In this document: piece by piece, positions 1 through 8,828 of the stretch | Layout of the letters: every line of letters begins with the position of its first letter | How positions within the stretch are numbered: position 1 is the first letter of the stretch | NCBI RefSeq assembly: GCF_001586255.1 | Contig: NZ_CP014544.1 | Span: 1,767,501-1,831,500 of the forward strand | Reading direction: 5' to 3' | Length of the DNA stretch: 64,000 nt | Source of the DNA: Zhongshania aliphaticivorans | GTDB lineage: Bacteria > Pseudomonadota > Gammaproteobacteria > Pseudomonadales > Spongiibacteraceae | The notes under the pieces: model-generated | Database searches by the model: none | What the model was told of the DNA's origin: nothing | The model's input: only the letters and a program-made list of their open reading frames with translations | Program-made: the position numbers and the translations under genes

Positions 1-98
1 AAGATCCCAGCGTTATTGCCGAAGTCTTGGATAAAATCACAGCGACGCAAGCGGAGTTAGATCACTGTATGGAGCGCTGGCTCGAACTGGCGGAGTAG
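1..98 (+). CDS. C-terminal fragment of a probable ABC-F family ATPase (Uup-like)
   Basis: Only the last 31 codons are inside the window, in the frame starting at base 3 and closing with TAG at 96-98. The visible peptide is a charged helix ending ERWLELAE. That resembles the C-terminal coiled-coil of Uup/EttA-type ABC-F proteins, which act on the ribosome or on DNA rather than in transport. The resemblance is from memory of the family and the fragment is short, so the assignment is tentative. The upstream part is needed to confirm it. Confidence 0.4.
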   Translation, partial: DPSVIAEVLDKITATQAELDHCMERWLELAE

Positions 99-120
99 TG
101 AGCGCCTTAGGGCTCGTTAT

Positions 121-561
121 TTAGTCTTGGCGCCCAACGCGCACGGCGAGCACGTCGCACTCGGCGCCATGTAATACGCCGTTCGCGGTGGACCCCAAGA
201 GCAGTGCCAAGCCTTTGCGGCCATGGCTGCCGACGATAATCAGGTCGGCGCCTAGGCTTTCGCATAAGTCATGAATCTGTGCGTCGGGTCTGCCCGTGAG
301 TAAATGGCATTGTTTTTTGGCAATATTTAAACGCTGCGCGAACTTGTCTAAGGCAGCCTCAGCCTGTTGCTGCAGTTGCTGCTGGACTTCAGAGAAATCC
401 ATGGGAATGTCGCCGCCGTAGGCGAGACTGAGCGGCTCTACCACGTGTAATAAATGTAGCTCCGCGCCGTGTTGACTCGCCATGCCTGCGGCCCGCTCTA
501 GTACAGCGTCGGCTTCATCTGAGAGATCTATCGCGGCTAGGATGCGCCGGTAGTTTGGCAT
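121..561 (-). CDS. Universal stress protein, UspA family
   Basis: A 146-residue single-domain Usp protein, the usual family length. The N-terminus (RRILAAIDLSDEADAVLERA) is the beta1-alpha1 strand with the Asp that contacts nucleotide. The C-terminal IIVGSHGRKG followed by LLLGSTAN is the G-x2-G-x(8-9)-G-S/T loop of ATP-binding Usp proteins. I take ATG 561 because the upstream TTG (573) lies inside its Shine-Dalgarno region (GGAG about 8 nt before the ATG). It is a cytoplasmic stress-tolerance protein with no defined substrate. It is monocistronic and diverges from the gene to its right. Confidence 0.9.
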   Translation of the reverse strand: MPNYRRILAAIDLSDEADAVLERAAGMASQHGAELHLLHVVEPLSLAYGGDIPMDFSEVQQQLQQQAEAALDKFAQRLNIAKKQCHLLTGRPDAQIHDLCESLGADLIIVGSHGRKGLALLLGSTANGVLHGAECDVLAVRVGRQD

Positions 562-645
562 TTTGGGCTCCAACTATATTCGCAATTGACTCGCTTATTA
601 AGGTATAAAGCCTGCCAACTGTCCAGTATTTACCAAAGGAAATTT

Positions 646-1131
646 ATGGCCTGGTTAATCGGCTTTGCAGTAATTGGCTTTATGTTGGCGCCAATCATGT
701 GGATTTTGCCTTCACGGCGGCAATCCCAGCAGGCCGCAGTGAGGGCTGCTGCTCGTGCGCATGGCTTGTCGGTAAAAGTTGTTGCCATGCCAAAGTCTCG
801 CCGCGAGCGGGTTCGGCGCGAGGACGATGTTTTTGGTGTTTGTTATACCCGCCCAGTGCACAACAAAAAGCCGCTACCGGCGTGGAAGTGCTGGCTGCTG
901 GATATTCCTGAGGGGGAAGATGATCTGCAGCCCTGCAGCCCAGAAATCTTGACGCTCATTAATGAATGTCGCGATTTACTACCAAATGATGCAACGATGC
1001 TTGAATTCACGCCAATTGGTCTCCATGTTTACTGGCGGGAACGTCAGGCAGATGAAAAGGTTGTGGCGGATATCGCCCTGTGTCTCAACACGATTATTGA
1101 AAAAGGAAAGCTGGAAATTGCCACAAGATAA
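646..1131 (+). CDS. Conserved hypothetical protein with one N-terminal membrane helix
   Basis: 161 residues from ATG 646, which has AAAGGA just upstream; an in-frame TTG at 586 is less likely. Residues 2-21 (WLIGFAVIGFMLAPIMWILP) form a single transmembrane anchor, followed by a basic linker and a mixed alpha/beta domain of about 110 residues with no catalytic motif I recognise. Topology would be N-out or N-in with a cytoplasmic domain, given the Arg-rich stretch after the helix. Its end overlaps the start of the next gene by 14 bp, so the two are probably cotranslated. I do not recognise the family. Confidence 0.75.
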   Translation: MAWLIGFAVIGFMLAPIMWILPSRRQSQQAAVRAAARAHGLSVKVVAMPKSRRERVRREDDVFGVCYTRPVHNKKPLPAWKCWLLDIPEGEDDLQPCSPEILTLINECRDLLPNDATMLEFTPIGLHVYWRERQADEKVVADIALCLNTIIEKGKLEIATR

Positions 1132-1375
1132 AAGTTTGACGCCTGCGGATATTCCGAAGGGCTTGTATCGCCACTATAAAGGGGGTGAATACCAAGTATA
1201 CGAAGTGGCAACCCACAGCGAGACAGAAGAATTGCTGGTTGTTTATCGGCCGCTTTACGGCGCTGCTGCACTTTGGGTTAGACCCCTGGCGATGTTTACG
1301 GAACTTGTTGAATATAAAGGAAAAACATTGCCTCGCTTTGAGCTGGTCAAACCCGCTAATGATGCCTTGGTGTGA
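1118..1375 (+). CDS. DUF1653 domain protein
   Basis: 85 residues. The core GLYRHYKGGEYQVYEVATHS, then VVYRPLYG and WVRPLAMF, is the DUF1653 signature, a small beta-rich domain of unknown function. The start is a TTG at 1118 preceded by AAAAGGAAAG with about 8 nt spacing. An alternative TTG at 1136 would remove six residues but has no ribosome-binding site. No ATG is available close to the domain. In Pseudomonas a DUF1653 gene also lies next to topA (recalled, not searched), which supports the call. Confidence 0.82.
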   Translation: MPQDKSLTPADIPKGLYRHYKGGEYQVYEVATHSETEELLVVYRPLYGAAALWVRPLAMFTELVEYKGKTLPRFELVKPANDALV

Positions 1376-1408
1376 ACCCCTTGACATAAAAAAGCCATGG
1401 CTATCCCC

Positions 1409-1437
1409 TTGACCCTGACGAAATGAACACTTATATA
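1409..1437 (+). promoter_or_regulatory. Predicted sigma-70 promoter of topA
   Basis: TTGACC (1409-1414), a 17-bp spacer and TATATA (1432-1437), placing the transcript start near 1444 and leaving a leader of about 50 nt before topA. A partial direct repeat CCCCTTGAC sits at about 1377-1385 and 1405-1413. Confidence 0.6.
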
Positions 1438-1492
1438 TGTCGCCTCTCGCCGCTAAGGCGTCATGCACTTACCTTAATCGCAGAAGGATAAT

Positions 1493-4195
1493 ATGGGCAA
1501 ATCTTTGGTTATTGTGGAATCGCCAGCTAAGGCGAAGACCATTAACAAGTATTTGGGCTCCGAGTTCATCGTCAAGTCCAGTATTGGCCATATTCGTGAC
1601 CTGCCAACCAGTGGTAGTGCAAAAGCCAGCACGGTTGACCCTAAAGAGCGTGCTAAAGCCGCCGCGCTGACACGTAAAATGGCGCCTGAAGAAAAAGAAA
1701 TCCATAAAAAGGCGAAGTCGCGTCAGCAACTTATTGCGCGCATGGGTATTGATCCAGAAAAGGATTGGGCTGCGCACTACGAAATTTTGCCGGGCAAGGA
1801 AAAGGTTGTCAGCGAGCTGAAAAAATTGGCCGAAAATGCCGACACCATCTACCTCGCAACGGATTTGGACCGCGAGGGAGAGGCTATAGCTTGGCATCTA
1901 CGCGAGGCTATTGGCGGTGACGCCAGCCGTTACAAGCGTGTGGTGTTTAATGAAATTACCAAAAAGGCCATTCAGGCCGCATTTGAAAAGCCAACCGAGC
2001 TGGATATTGATCGGGTTAATGCCCAACAAGCGCGCCGTTTCTTAGATCGCGTGGTGGGCTACATGGTATCACCATTGCTGTGGGCAAAAATTGCGCGGGG
2101 CCTTTCTGCAGGCCGAGTCCAGTCGGTTGCGGTGCGCTTGGTGGTTGACCGCGAAAAAGAAATTCGGGCCTTTATACCCGAGGAATACTGGCAAATTCAT
2201 ACCGACAACAGCTCCGCTGCAGGTCAGCTTCGTCTTGAAGTGAAAAAGCAGGCGGGCGCCAATTTTCGTCCTGATAATGAAGCTGATGCCATGGCTGCAA
2301 CAGCGGCTTTACGCAGTGCTGAATACACGGTCACTGCGCGTGAAGATAAGCCAACAAAAAGTCACCCGAGTGCGCCATATATCACCTCGACCCTGCAGCA
2401 GGCCGCGAGCACACGGCTAGGCTTTGGTGTTAAGAAAACCATGATGATGGCGCAACGACTCTATGAGGCGGGTTACATCACCTATATGCGTACCGATTCG
2501 ACGAATTTGAGTGTCGACGCGGTAGCGGCTTGCCGGGACTATATCAGCAGTAATTTCCCTAAGGCATATTTGCCCGAGGCTCCGAAGTCGTATTCGAGCA
2601 AGGAGGGGGCGCAAGAAGCTCACGAAGCAATTCGGCCTTCCGATGTGAATATTGAACCGACCCAATTGGCGGGTATGGAGCGGGACGCCGAGCGGCTTTA
2701 TGTATTGATTTGGCGGCAATTTGTAGCCTGTCAAATGGCGTCTGCCAGCTTTACCAGCACCTCTGTCGTGGTTACGGCTGGTGATTATGAATTGCGCACT
2801 CGCGGCCGTGTGGTTTTGTTTGATGGTTTTATGAAAGTGCAGCCGCCGAATGTGAGCAAAAAGGAAGAAGATCAAGAGCTGCCTGATGTCAAAGTGGGCG
2901 ACCGGCTTGAGCTTGTTAAAGTTGATCCTAGCCAGCATTTTACCAAGCCATCGCCGCGTTATTCTGAAGCTGCACTGGTTAAAGAATTGGAAAAACGCGG
3001 GATTGGCCGACCGTCAACTTACGCCGCGATCATTTCTACGATCCAAGATCGGGGTTATGTGCGGGTCGATAATCGGCGCTTTTATGCTGAAAAAATGGGC
3101 GATATCGTTACCGATCGCCTCGTAGAAAGCTTTAGCAATTTATTGGATTACAGCTTCACTGCGCGCATGGAAGAGCTGCTCGATGAAGTGGCTGCGGGTG
3201 ACAAAAACTGGAAAAAACTGCTCGACGAGTTTTATTCAGAGTTTCGCAAAACCCTTGAAGCTGCCGAAGCCGAAGATGCGGGCATGCGAAATAATGTGCC
3301 GACTGGGACAGATATCCCATGTCCGAATTGCGGTCGAACTATGCAGATTCGCACCGCCAGCACCGGTGTATTCCTAGGCTGTTCCGGTTACGCATTGCCG
3401 CCGAAGGAGCGTTGCAAACAAACCATAAACTTGGTGCCCGCCGAAGACTTTGTCAGTATAGATAGTGATGACGAAGAGGCGGAGTCTAAGGTGCTGCGCA
3501 GCAAACATCGCTGCGGTATATGCAATACCGCCATGGAAAGCTACGTTATCGACGCCACGCGGAAATTACATATTTGTGGCAATAACCCCGATTGCAGTGG
3601 TCATGAGATAGAGCAGGGCAGCTTTAAAGTGAAAGGCTATGAAGGCCCACTCATTGAATGCGACAAGTGTGGGCTAGATATGCAGCTCAAGACCGGTCGC
3701 TTTGGTAAGTATTTTGGCTGCACCGGTGAAGACTGTAAAAACACCCGCAAGTTGTTACGCAGTGGTGAAGCCGCGCCGCCGAAGATGGATCCAGTGCCTA
3801 TGCCTGAGTTGCAGTGCGAAAAAGTTGATGACCACTATATTCTTCGCGACGGCGCGGCGGGGCTATTTTTGGCCGCAAGCGGCTTCCCCCGCAATCGGGA
3901 GACTAGGGCGCCGCTGGTTAAAGAAATACTGCCTCATCAGAGTGAAATTGACGAGAAATACGCCTTTTTGTTCAAGGCGCCAGCTCAAGATAGCGCGGGT
4001 CGAGATGCTGTTATTCGCTACAGCCGAAAAACGAAAGAACAGTATGTGCAGACTGAGGTCGAGGGTAAACCGTCAGGCTGGGCGGCGTTTTACGAAAACG
4101 ATAAATGGGTGGTGCGCGAAAAGGCGGCAAAAGCGACCTCAACAAAGGCCGCGGCTAAGAAAGCGCCTGCTAAAAAGACGAAGGCGAGCAAATAA
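1493..4195 (+). CDS. topA: DNA topoisomerase I
   Basis: 900 residues, a full-length bacterial type IA topoisomerase that relaxes negative supercoils by transient single-strand cleavage. The TOPRIM domain starts at residue 1 ([14 protein letters not shown]), with DLDREGEA near 124-131 coordinating Mg2+. The catalytic tyrosine lies in [11 protein letters not shown] near residue 331. Three C-terminal zinc-ribbon repeats begin near residues 609 (CPNCGR), 673 (CGICN) and 721 (CDKCG), followed by a further Zn-ribbon-like domain and a Lys/Ala-rich tail that probably adds DNA affinity. The ATG follows AGGATAAT and a strong upstream promoter. Two small genes follow in the same direction. Confidence 0.99.
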   Translation: MGKSLVIVESPAKAKTINKYLGSEFIVKSSIGHIRDLPTSGSAKASTVDPKERAKAAALTRKMAPEEKEIHKKAKSRQQLIARMGIDPEKDWAAHYEILPGKEKVVSELKKLAENADTIYLATDLDREGEAIAWHLREAIGGDASRYKRVVFNEITKKAIQAAFEKPTELDIDRVNAQQARRFLDRVVGYMVSPLLWAKIARGLSAGRVQSVAVRLVVDREKEIRAFIPEEYWQIHTDNSSAAGQLRLEVKKQAGANFRPDNEADAMAATAALRSAEYTVTAREDKPTKSHPSAPYITSTLQQAASTRLGFGVKKTMMMAQRLYEAGYITYMRTDSTNLSVDAVAACRDYISSNFPKAYLPEAPKSYSSKEGAQEAHEAIRPSDVNIEPTQLAGMERDAERLYVLIWRQFVACQMASASFTSTSVVVTAGDYELRTRGRVVLFDGFMKVQPPNVSKKEEDQELPDVKVGDRLELVKVDPSQHFTKPSPRYSEAALVKELEKRGIGRPSTYAAIISTIQDRGYVRVDNRRFYAEKMGDIVTDRLVESFSNLLDYSFTARMEELLDEVAAGDKNWKKLLDEFYSEFRKTLEAAEAEDAGMRNNVPTGTDIPCPNCGRTMQIRTASTGVFLGCSGYALPPKERCKQTINLVPAEDFVSIDSDDEEAESKVLRSKHRCGICNTAMESYVIDATRKLHICGNNPDCSGHEIEQGSFKVKGYEGPLIECDKCGLDMQLKTGRFGKYFGCTGEDCKNTRKLLRSGEAAPPKMDPVPMPELQCEKVDDHYILRDGAAGLFLAASGFPRNRETRAPLVKEILPHQSEIDEKYAFLFKAPAQDSAGRDAVIRYSRKTKEQYVQTEVEGKPSGWAAFYENDKWVVREKAAKATSTKAAAKKAPAKKTKASK

Positions 4196-4681
4196 TTGGC
4201 TAGTGTAAAGGAAAGTTATCGCGGTCAGTGCAATTTGCATATTTACTTTGCTGAGCAGTACCTCGCCCAGCTAGAGGCCTCTGATCCGCGTGATTGGGGT
4301 GGACATATTCAGCGAGCGATAGCGGATTCGCTGGTATGGCAGCTTCTACTGGCTTACCAGTGCCATCTTGCCGATCTCATTGATCAACAGCCTAAGTTTG
4401 GACTGTTATTGCCGCTGGGGCAGTTTAATGCGCGCTCGCTGGTGGCCGATGAGCTGCCACCAGAGATCGAGGAGTTGGCTGGGCGGGAAGTTGAGCCAGG
4501 CTGGCTTGCGACAATTATAAATTATCCCTTTGTCCAAACGGCCACTACTAATCGTGCACCACAAGGTGTTTTAGCGTGGGATGGTCAGTCGGAATCGGCA
4601 GTGAAGCCTGATTTAGCCGACTGTCTTATCGAGTTGAAATCGACAATTGCCCGCCATCGCGCGACCTTGATGGAGTATTGA
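4196..4681 (+). CDS. DUF6586 family protein
   Basis: 161 residues beginning with a TTG placed immediately after the topA stop codon. The ribosome-binding site (AAGGCGAG) is inside the end of topA, so the pair is likely translationally coupled. The N-terminal helix (NLHIYFAEQYLAQLEA) and the C-terminal helix (LIELKSTIARHRATLMEY) resemble the small helical DUF6586 proteins found beside topA in pseudomonads. No catalytic motif is visible and the function is unknown. Soluble, presumably cytoplasmic. Confidence 0.75.
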   Translation: MASVKESYRGQCNLHIYFAEQYLAQLEASDPRDWGGHIQRAIADSLVWQLLLAYQCHLADLIDQQPKFGLLLPLGQFNARSLVADELPPEIEELAGREVEPGWLATIINYPFVQTATTNRAPQGVLAWDGQSESAVKPDLADCLIELKSTIARHRATLMEY

Positions 4682-4694
4682 ATTAGGCCTGCAA

Positions 4695-4725
4695 TTGGCG
4701 TCAGGCTGACGAGGTTTGATACAAT
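4695..4725 (+). promoter_or_regulatory. Possible promoter of the 4773 gene
   Basis: TTGGCG (4695-4700) and TACAAT (4720-4725) with a long 19-bp spacer. The -10 is good but the spacing is poor, so the gene may equally be read from the topA transcript. Confidence 0.35.
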
Positions 4726-4772
4726 GCCGTCAACGGCGTCGCGTTGACGTTTGAAATATCAAGGAATCCTTT

Positions 4773-5036
4773 GTGCTGTCATATTTAGAATTGGTTGAAC
4801 TTGCTAACGGTGACGTTGTTTTACAGCGCTCGGAAGGTGATGAAAACCCTTTGGTGACGATTCGTTTTTCCGAGGAGACCCGCGAGCATATTAACGGCTC
4901 ATGTCTCGAAATTGCCCGCGCCATGGTGCAGGCTGGTATTGAGGCAGTGTCTATTGCCGCTGCTGATGAAGGCTTTGCCGACGAGGCTGAAGCCGATTTA
5001 GATGAGTCGGAATTACAGTCTAAAATTATCCATTAA
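4773..5036 (+). CDS. Small conserved acidic protein of the topA-sulA interval
   Basis: 87 residues from GTG 4773, with AAGGAAT about 7 nt upstream. The sequence starts LSYLELVELANGDVVLQR and contains FSEETREHI and an amphipathic helix EIARAMVQAGIEAVS, then a strongly acidic tail. The same position next to lexA-sulA in Pseudomonas is occupied by a comparable small protein (from memory). It is cytoplasmic and of unknown function. It converges with sulA on the opposite strand, and I see no clear terminator in the 48 bp between them. Confidence 0.75.
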   Translation: MLSYLELVELANGDVVLQRSEGDENPLVTIRFSEETREHINGSCLEIARAMVQAGIEAVSIAAADEGFADEAEADLDESELQSKIIH

Positions 5037-5084
5037 ACGATTATACGCCTCAGTCATAGTGGCTTAGCGCGTTTAGTTTCTACT

Positions 5085-5501
5085 CTAGGCCTGCATCAGA
5101 ATCACTAAGCATTCTGCCGCACCAGCCTTAGCTGCCGTAGCCAGTGCTCGACGTTCATCGTCGCGCAGTGGTCTTTCTAGCAATATCGCTACAGTGTGAC
5201 TTTTGCCACGCTCAAGGGCGCGGATAGCAATTTCACTCAAATCCCGTTGGCTGTTAGACACTACCTGCAGAATTTTTTGACCGTGCTGATGGCTAGATGC
5301 ACTCAGTAATGGTTTTAAGGGGCGGTCTGCAACCCAGCATAGCCAGCGTTGGTCGGAATTAGCACTGAGCTGTATGAGCATGGCCGCCAATAAGGGTTTG
5401 GATAGGTGTGCATCGCTGTGCATAGTGATTTCAGTAATCTGGCCTGCGGCAACAGCCGACTCAGATGCGTAGTGTAGTGGTATCTGTTCTATACAAGTCA
5501 T
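5085..5501 (-). CDS. sulA: SOS cell-division inhibitor SulA
   Basis: 138 residues, somewhat shorter than E. coli SulA. It lies directly behind lexA with only a few bases between them and a GGGAG ribosome-binding site overlapping the lexA stop. The central part (ITEITMHSDAHLSKPLLAAM, RWLCWVADRP) and the C-terminal RALERGKSHTVAILLERPL match the RecA-fold-like SulA family, which blocks FtsZ polymerisation during DNA damage. Transcription from the LexA-controlled promoter in front of lexA would couple its synthesis to SOS induction. Assignment rests on context plus family resemblance. Confidence 0.85.
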   Translation of the reverse strand: MTCIEQIPLHYASESAVAAGQITEITMHSDAHLSKPLLAAMLIQLSANSDQRWLCWVADRPLKPLLSASSHQHGQKILQVVSNSQRDLSEIAIRALERGKSHTVAILLERPLRDDERRALATAAKAGAAECLVILMQA

Positions 5502-5506
5502 GTCAT

Positions 5507-6109
5507 TTAGCTCCCGCGTCTTAGTACACCAACACTTAAACCTTCTATAGCAAATTCCTGTTCTCGCAAATCTACTTGAATAGGCTCGTAGTCTGGATTT
5601 TCTGCAATCAGAGAAACGTGGTATTTGCTTTTTTGCTGCTGAAAGCGTTTTACGGTGACTTCATTGTCGATCCGCGCGACCACTATTTGGCCGTTGCGCG
5701 CTTCACTGCAGCGGTGTACTGCTAAAAGATCATCGTCAAAAATTCCGACGTTGATCATGCTGTCGCCCTTAACTCGCAGGAAATAGTCAGCGCTGGGAGA
5801 GAAAATTGACGCGGGCATATCGCAGTAATCTTCAATGTTGGCTTCAGCCAGAATGGGGTTACCTGCGGCGACACGCCCTATAATAGGAATACCTAAATTT
5901 TCGGGTAGGCGTATGCCTCTGGATGCGCCGGCAATAATCTCAATAGCGCCTTTGCGGGCGAGGGCTTTTAGGTGTTCTTCTGCGGCGTTAGGCGAGCGGA
6001 AACCGAGTACCCGGGCAATATCTGCGCGAGTCGGCGGATAGCCGGTGTCGGCGATATGGTCTTTGATTAGTTGCAAAATTTGGGCTTGCCGTGCAGTTAG
6101 CTTTTCCAT
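5507..6109 (-). CDS. lexA: LexA repressor of the SOS regulon
   Basis: 200 residues, the standard length. An N-terminal winged helix ([20 protein letters not shown], then [13 protein letters not shown]) binds SOS boxes. The C-terminal S24 peptidase domain contains the self-cleavage site Ala-Gly in GRVAAGNP, the nucleophile in [11 protein letters not shown] and the general-base Lys in [10 protein letters not shown]. RecA-ssDNA filaments trigger self-cleavage. Two near-consensus LexA boxes lie directly upstream, so the gene is autoregulated. sulA follows in the same transcript. Confidence 0.99.
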   Translation of the reverse strand: MEKLTARQAQILQLIKDHIADTGYPPTRADIARVLGFRSPNAAEEHLKALARKGAIEIIAGASRGIRLPENLGIPIIGRVAAGNPILAEANIEDYCDMPASIFSPSADYFLRVKGDSMINVGIFDDDLLAVHRCSEARNGQIVVARIDNEVTVKRFQQQKSKYHVSLIAENPDYEPIQVDLREQEFAIEGLSVGVLRRGS

Positions 6110-6120
6110 AATTTTAGTAT

Positions 6121-6136
6121 CTGTTTATCTATACAG
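6121..6136 (-). promoter_or_regulatory. LexA (SOS) box 1
   Basis: CTGTTTATCTATACAG is a perfect CTGT-N8-ACAG site, 12 bp upstream of the lexA start codon. It lies between the predicted -10 and the start, so LexA bound here would block the transcribing polymerase. Confidence 0.93.
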
Positions 6137-6139
6137 GTA

Positions 6140-6155
6140 CTGGTAGTATATACAG
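6140..6155 (-). promoter_or_regulatory. LexA (SOS) box 2
   Basis: CTGGTAGTATATACAG fits CTG-N10-CAG with one deviation from CTGT-N8-ACAG. Its centre is 19 bp from box 1, so both sites lie on nearly the same DNA face, and it overlaps the predicted -10 element. E. coli lexA also carries two tandem boxes. Confidence 0.9.
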
Positions 6156-6172
6156 TGTTTTTGGGATGGCAA
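6145..6172 (-). promoter_or_regulatory. Predicted lexA-sulA promoter
   Basis: On the minus strand, TTGCCA (6167-6172) and TATACT (6145-6150) are separated by 16 bp. The -10 is embedded in LexA box 2. Confidence 0.65.
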
Positions 6173-6283
6173 GACTTTGACAGAAAAATTGACCTAAGCG
6201 ATTTGCATTTAACTCCCGATGCCATTTACTTGCTCTCTAGCTTGAGCGCATGCGTTTGTGCGTCGCGCATCATTTGCAAGGCA

Positions 6284-6320
6284 TAAAAAAGCCGCCCATA
6301 GTCACCTAGGGCGGCCTTTT
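6284..6320 (-). terminator. Rho-independent terminator (probably bidirectional)
   Basis: GCCGCCC (6291-6297), an 11-nt loop and GGGCGGC (6309-6315), flanked by an A-run on the left and CTTTT on the right. It sits 35 bp past the end of the minus-strand gene ending at 6355. The A-run supplies the U-tract in that direction. Confidence 0.8.
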
Positions 6321-6354
6321 GCTATACGCTTGCGGCTAAAGCATGAATTTGCTT

Positions 6355-6675
6355 TTAGTATTCGTCGAGTAGACCGTTAATTACGTCACTTTCGATTTCG
6401 GATAAGGGGTTATTCCAATTCTCGGGAACCATTGTGTCGTCGAGAAAACGATAGTCATCATCACTCAATTCAAAAGCATTCCGCCAGTCTTCTGGCTCTT
6501 CAACTTGCTCTAAGCTTAATTGTCGCCAGCTTTCCATGTCGTATTGGCATAATTCGCCATCAATTAATTGTGCTTCAACTGAGTCGCTGTCATCGTCAAC
6601 AGCAACAACTTCAAAAAGTTGCTCAGATTCCATATCCTTGTACCATTTACCGACTAGGGGTCTTAGTCTTGCCAT
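6355..6675 (-). CDS. DUF6763-like small acidic protein
   Basis: 106 residues from ATG 6675, preceded by AGAGGTGG; an in-frame GTG nine bases upstream lies inside that ribosome-binding site. The N-terminus RLRPLVGKWYKDMESEQLFE, then VVAVDDDSDSVEAQL, has a small beta-barrel look. The rest is very acidic (WNNPLSEIESDVINGLLDEY at the end). It matches what I remember of the DUF6763 family of marine gammaproteobacteria. No enzymatic motif is present and the function is unknown. It is followed by a clear terminator. Confidence 0.75.
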   Translation of the reverse strand: MARLRPLVGKWYKDMESEQLFEVVAVDDDSDSVEAQLIDGELCQYDMESWRQLSLEQVEEPEDWRNAFELSDDDYRFLDDTMVPENWNNPLSEIESDVINGLLDEY

Positions 6676-6930
6676 GATTGCCACCTCTGCTAAAGCCTGC
6701 CTTCAAACTAACACTTAGGGAAATGCTGTCTAGTAGGTATTTTTCGCTAGCCGAGTAAGGTGTCCGTGCTGCTGACTGTGGGTCTTTACGACAATTCACT
6801 GTATATTCAGTGGGCTAGCCTCTTTTTTTAAACCGCTTATTTATTTATAAGTAAGGTTTTTATGGTGCATTTGTATAAGCCGAGCTGGCTTAGAAATGAA
6901 ATTGTATAGAAATGATGACGGATTACAGTG

Positions 6931-8049
6931 ATGTTTAAGCAGTGGTGGGACAGTTTTCAGCCAGATCAATATCCGTGGTTGGGCGATGTATTTATTGTTG
7001 TGCTGATTATTTTGGTAGCAAATTTAATTGTTAGTAGATTAATGGCTCGTTTAGCACATAAATTTTCGACAACGCATAACCTCTGGGATGATGCCTTGTT
7101 GGAGGCAGCGCGGCGCCCGGCGGTATTGATGGTTTGGGCGGTAGGTGCGAGCCATGTATTAGAAATTATTGGTCGGTCGACGGAGGCGGAAATTTTTTCG
7201 GCACTGGACTCGCTGCGCGCGGTTGGTGTGGTATTGATTTTAGCGTGGTTTTTAGTGGCGCTGGTGCGTCAGGTTGAACTGCGCTTGCTGTCCGATGAAT
7301 ACACCGCTCGCGACGAGGCAGTTGACCGTACAACGGTCATGGCGCTTGGTAAATTAGTGCGCACTGCGGTGATTATTGTTTCTGGGCTTATGATTTTACA
7401 AAATCTTGGCTACAGTATTTCCGGCGTTTTGGCCTTCGGGGGTATTGGTGGTATTGCGGTGGGTTTTGCCGCTAAAGATTTACTGGCTAATTTTTTCGGT
7501 GGTCTAATGGTGTATTTAGATCGACCTTTTTCGGTGGGCGACTGGATACGCTCTCCCGACAAAAATATTGAAGGCACGGTAGAAAATATCGGCTGGCGAC
7601 AAACGCGAATTCGTACATTTGATCAGCGTCCTTTGTATGTGCCTAATGCTACTTTTGCGCAAATTTCGGTAGAAAATCCGTCGCGAATGTTGAATCGCCG
7701 TATTTATGAAACGATTGGCGTGCGTTATGAAGATGCCGCGCGTCTGCCGGAAATTATCAATCGGGTTAGGGCGATGTTAGAAGATCATGCCGATATCGAC
7801 TTAGGTAAAACTCTGATCGTTAATTTCAATACGTACAACGCGTCGTCTTTAGATTTCTTTGTTTATACATTTACCAAAACCACAAATTGGGTTGAATACC
7901 ATAAAATTAAACAAGATGTACTGCTGAAAATTCTAAATATCATTCATGAGCTTGGTGGCGACGTGGCCTTTCCTACAACCACTATTAAGCTTGATCCTAT
8001 TACAATAGAAAGCGCCCAAGGGCACACTGCGGAGTTTAAAAATGGGTAA
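6931..8049 (+). CDS. MscS-family mechanosensitive ion channel
   Basis: 372 residues from ATG 6931; the preceding GTG is in frame and adds one residue. Hydrophobic segments lie near residues 17-40, 65-85 and 95-115, then the pore-lining helix region VLAFGGIGGIAVGFAAKDLL near 165-190 with the Gly/Ala packing typical of MscS TM3. The beta domain follows (FGGLMVYLDRPFSVGDWI) and a C-terminal alpha/beta vestibule. It lacks the large periplasmic domain of MscK and resembles mid-size YbdG/YnaI types. It would release solutes on hypo-osmotic shock through the inner membrane. The next gene overlaps its end by 8 bp. Confidence 0.93.
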   Translation: MFKQWWDSFQPDQYPWLGDVFIVVLIILVANLIVSRLMARLAHKFSTTHNLWDDALLEAARRPAVLMVWAVGASHVLEIIGRSTEAEIFSALDSLRAVGVVLILAWFLVALVRQVELRLLSDEYTARDEAVDRTTVMALGKLVRTAVIIVSGLMILQNLGYSISGVLAFGGIGGIAVGFAAKDLLANFFGGLMVYLDRPFSVGDWIRSPDKNIEGTVENIGWRQTRIRTFDQRPLYVPNATFAQISVENPSRMLNRRIYETIGVRYEDAARLPEIINRVRAMLEDHADIDLGKTLIVNFNTYNASSLDFFVYTFTKTTNWVEYHKIKQDVLLKILNIIHELGGDVAFPTTTIKLDPITIESAQGHTAEFKNG

Positions 8050-8785
8050 AACAATAGCGGTTATTGGCGGAACGGGATTATGTGACTGGCCTGGTGCCGA
8101 GGTGCTTGAAGAGACCGCGTTGGAGACGCCCTACGGTGAACCCAGTGCCTTGCTTCAACGGATACGCTATGAGTCTGCTGAGTTTTTGTTTCTTGCCCGT
8201 CATGGTCACGGGCATGAAATACCGCCACATGCGATTAACTACCGCGCGAATATTGCCGCGCTGCAGCAAGCTGGTGTAGATGCTTTGATCGCGGTCAATG
8301 CGGTGGGGGGCATTAGCGAGCGCTTTGTTGCGGGTGTTATTACTATTCCAGATCAAATTAATGATTACACTTGGGGGCGCCAGCACACCTTTTTTGATGG
8401 TGAAAATGGCAAAGTAGAGCATATTGATTTTAGCTTTCCCTATAGTCAGGATTTGCGTTCTCGTCTGGCGAATGCTGCGGTTGATGCCAATATTGCCATT
8501 GAAGATTACGGGGTTTATGCCGTGACCCAGGGGCCGCGTTTAGAAACGGCAGCGGAAATACGCCGTCTTGCTAGAGACGGCAACGATATTGTGGGTATGA
8601 CCGCAATGCCTGAAGCGGCTTTAGCCAGAGAGGCTGGGATTGACTACGCGTCGATATCCTTAGTCGTCAACCCTGGCGCAGGGCTAAGTGATAATCTGAT
8701 TACGATCGAAGATATCCGCGCTGTTATCGATACTGGTATGGTGCAGGTCAAATCCATTCTGGCGCGTTGTATCGCCGAGTATTGA
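8042..8785 (+). CDS. S-methyl-5'-thioinosine/thioadenosine phosphorylase
   Basis: 247 residues of the PNP/MTAP phosphorylase superfamily. The N-terminal IAVIGGTGL, the phosphate-site FLARHGHGHEIPPHAINYRAN and the nucleoside-site GPRLETAAEIRR and MTAMPEAALAREAGI are intact. In Pseudomonas the homologue at this locus uses 5'-methylthioinosine, made by deaminating methylthioadenosine, a by-product of polyamine and acyl-homoserine-lactone synthesis. I prefer MTIP over MTAP because of context and the absence of methionine-salvage neighbours, but sequence alone does not settle substrate choice. Start ATG 8042 overlaps the channel gene. Confidence 0.9.
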   Translation: MGKTIAVIGGTGLCDWPGAEVLEETALETPYGEPSALLQRIRYESAEFLFLARHGHGHEIPPHAINYRANIAALQQAGVDALIAVNAVGGISERFVAGVITIPDQINDYTWGRQHTFFDGENGKVEHIDFSFPYSQDLRSRLANAAVDANIAIEDYGVYAVTQGPRLETAAEIRRLARDGNDIVGMTAMPEAALAREAGIDYASISLVVNPGAGLSDNLITIEDIRAVIDTGMVQVKSILARCIAEY

Positions 8786-8799
8786 TTATTATTAAGTTT

Positions 8800-8824
8800 A
8801 TGACCGGAGCATTGCTCCGGTCAT
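8800..8824. terminator. Bidirectional terminator hairpin between convergent genes
   Basis: A perfect 11-bp stem (ATGACCGGAGC / GCTCCGGTCAT) with a 3-nt loop ATT, placed 14 bp after the phosphorylase stop and just before the csiV stop on the other strand. No long U-tract follows on either side, so strength is uncertain. Confidence 0.65.
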
Positions 8825-8828
8825 TGCC

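Noticed and set aside
2417-2938. 173-residue antisense open frame inside topA
   Set aside because: Shadow of the topA reading frame; no domain, no start signal.
6797-6812. CACTGTATATTCAGTG palindrome taken as a third SOS box
   Set aside because: Spacing is CTG-N6-CAG instead of N10, so it does not fit LexA. It could be another operator for the MscS gene but nothing supports that.
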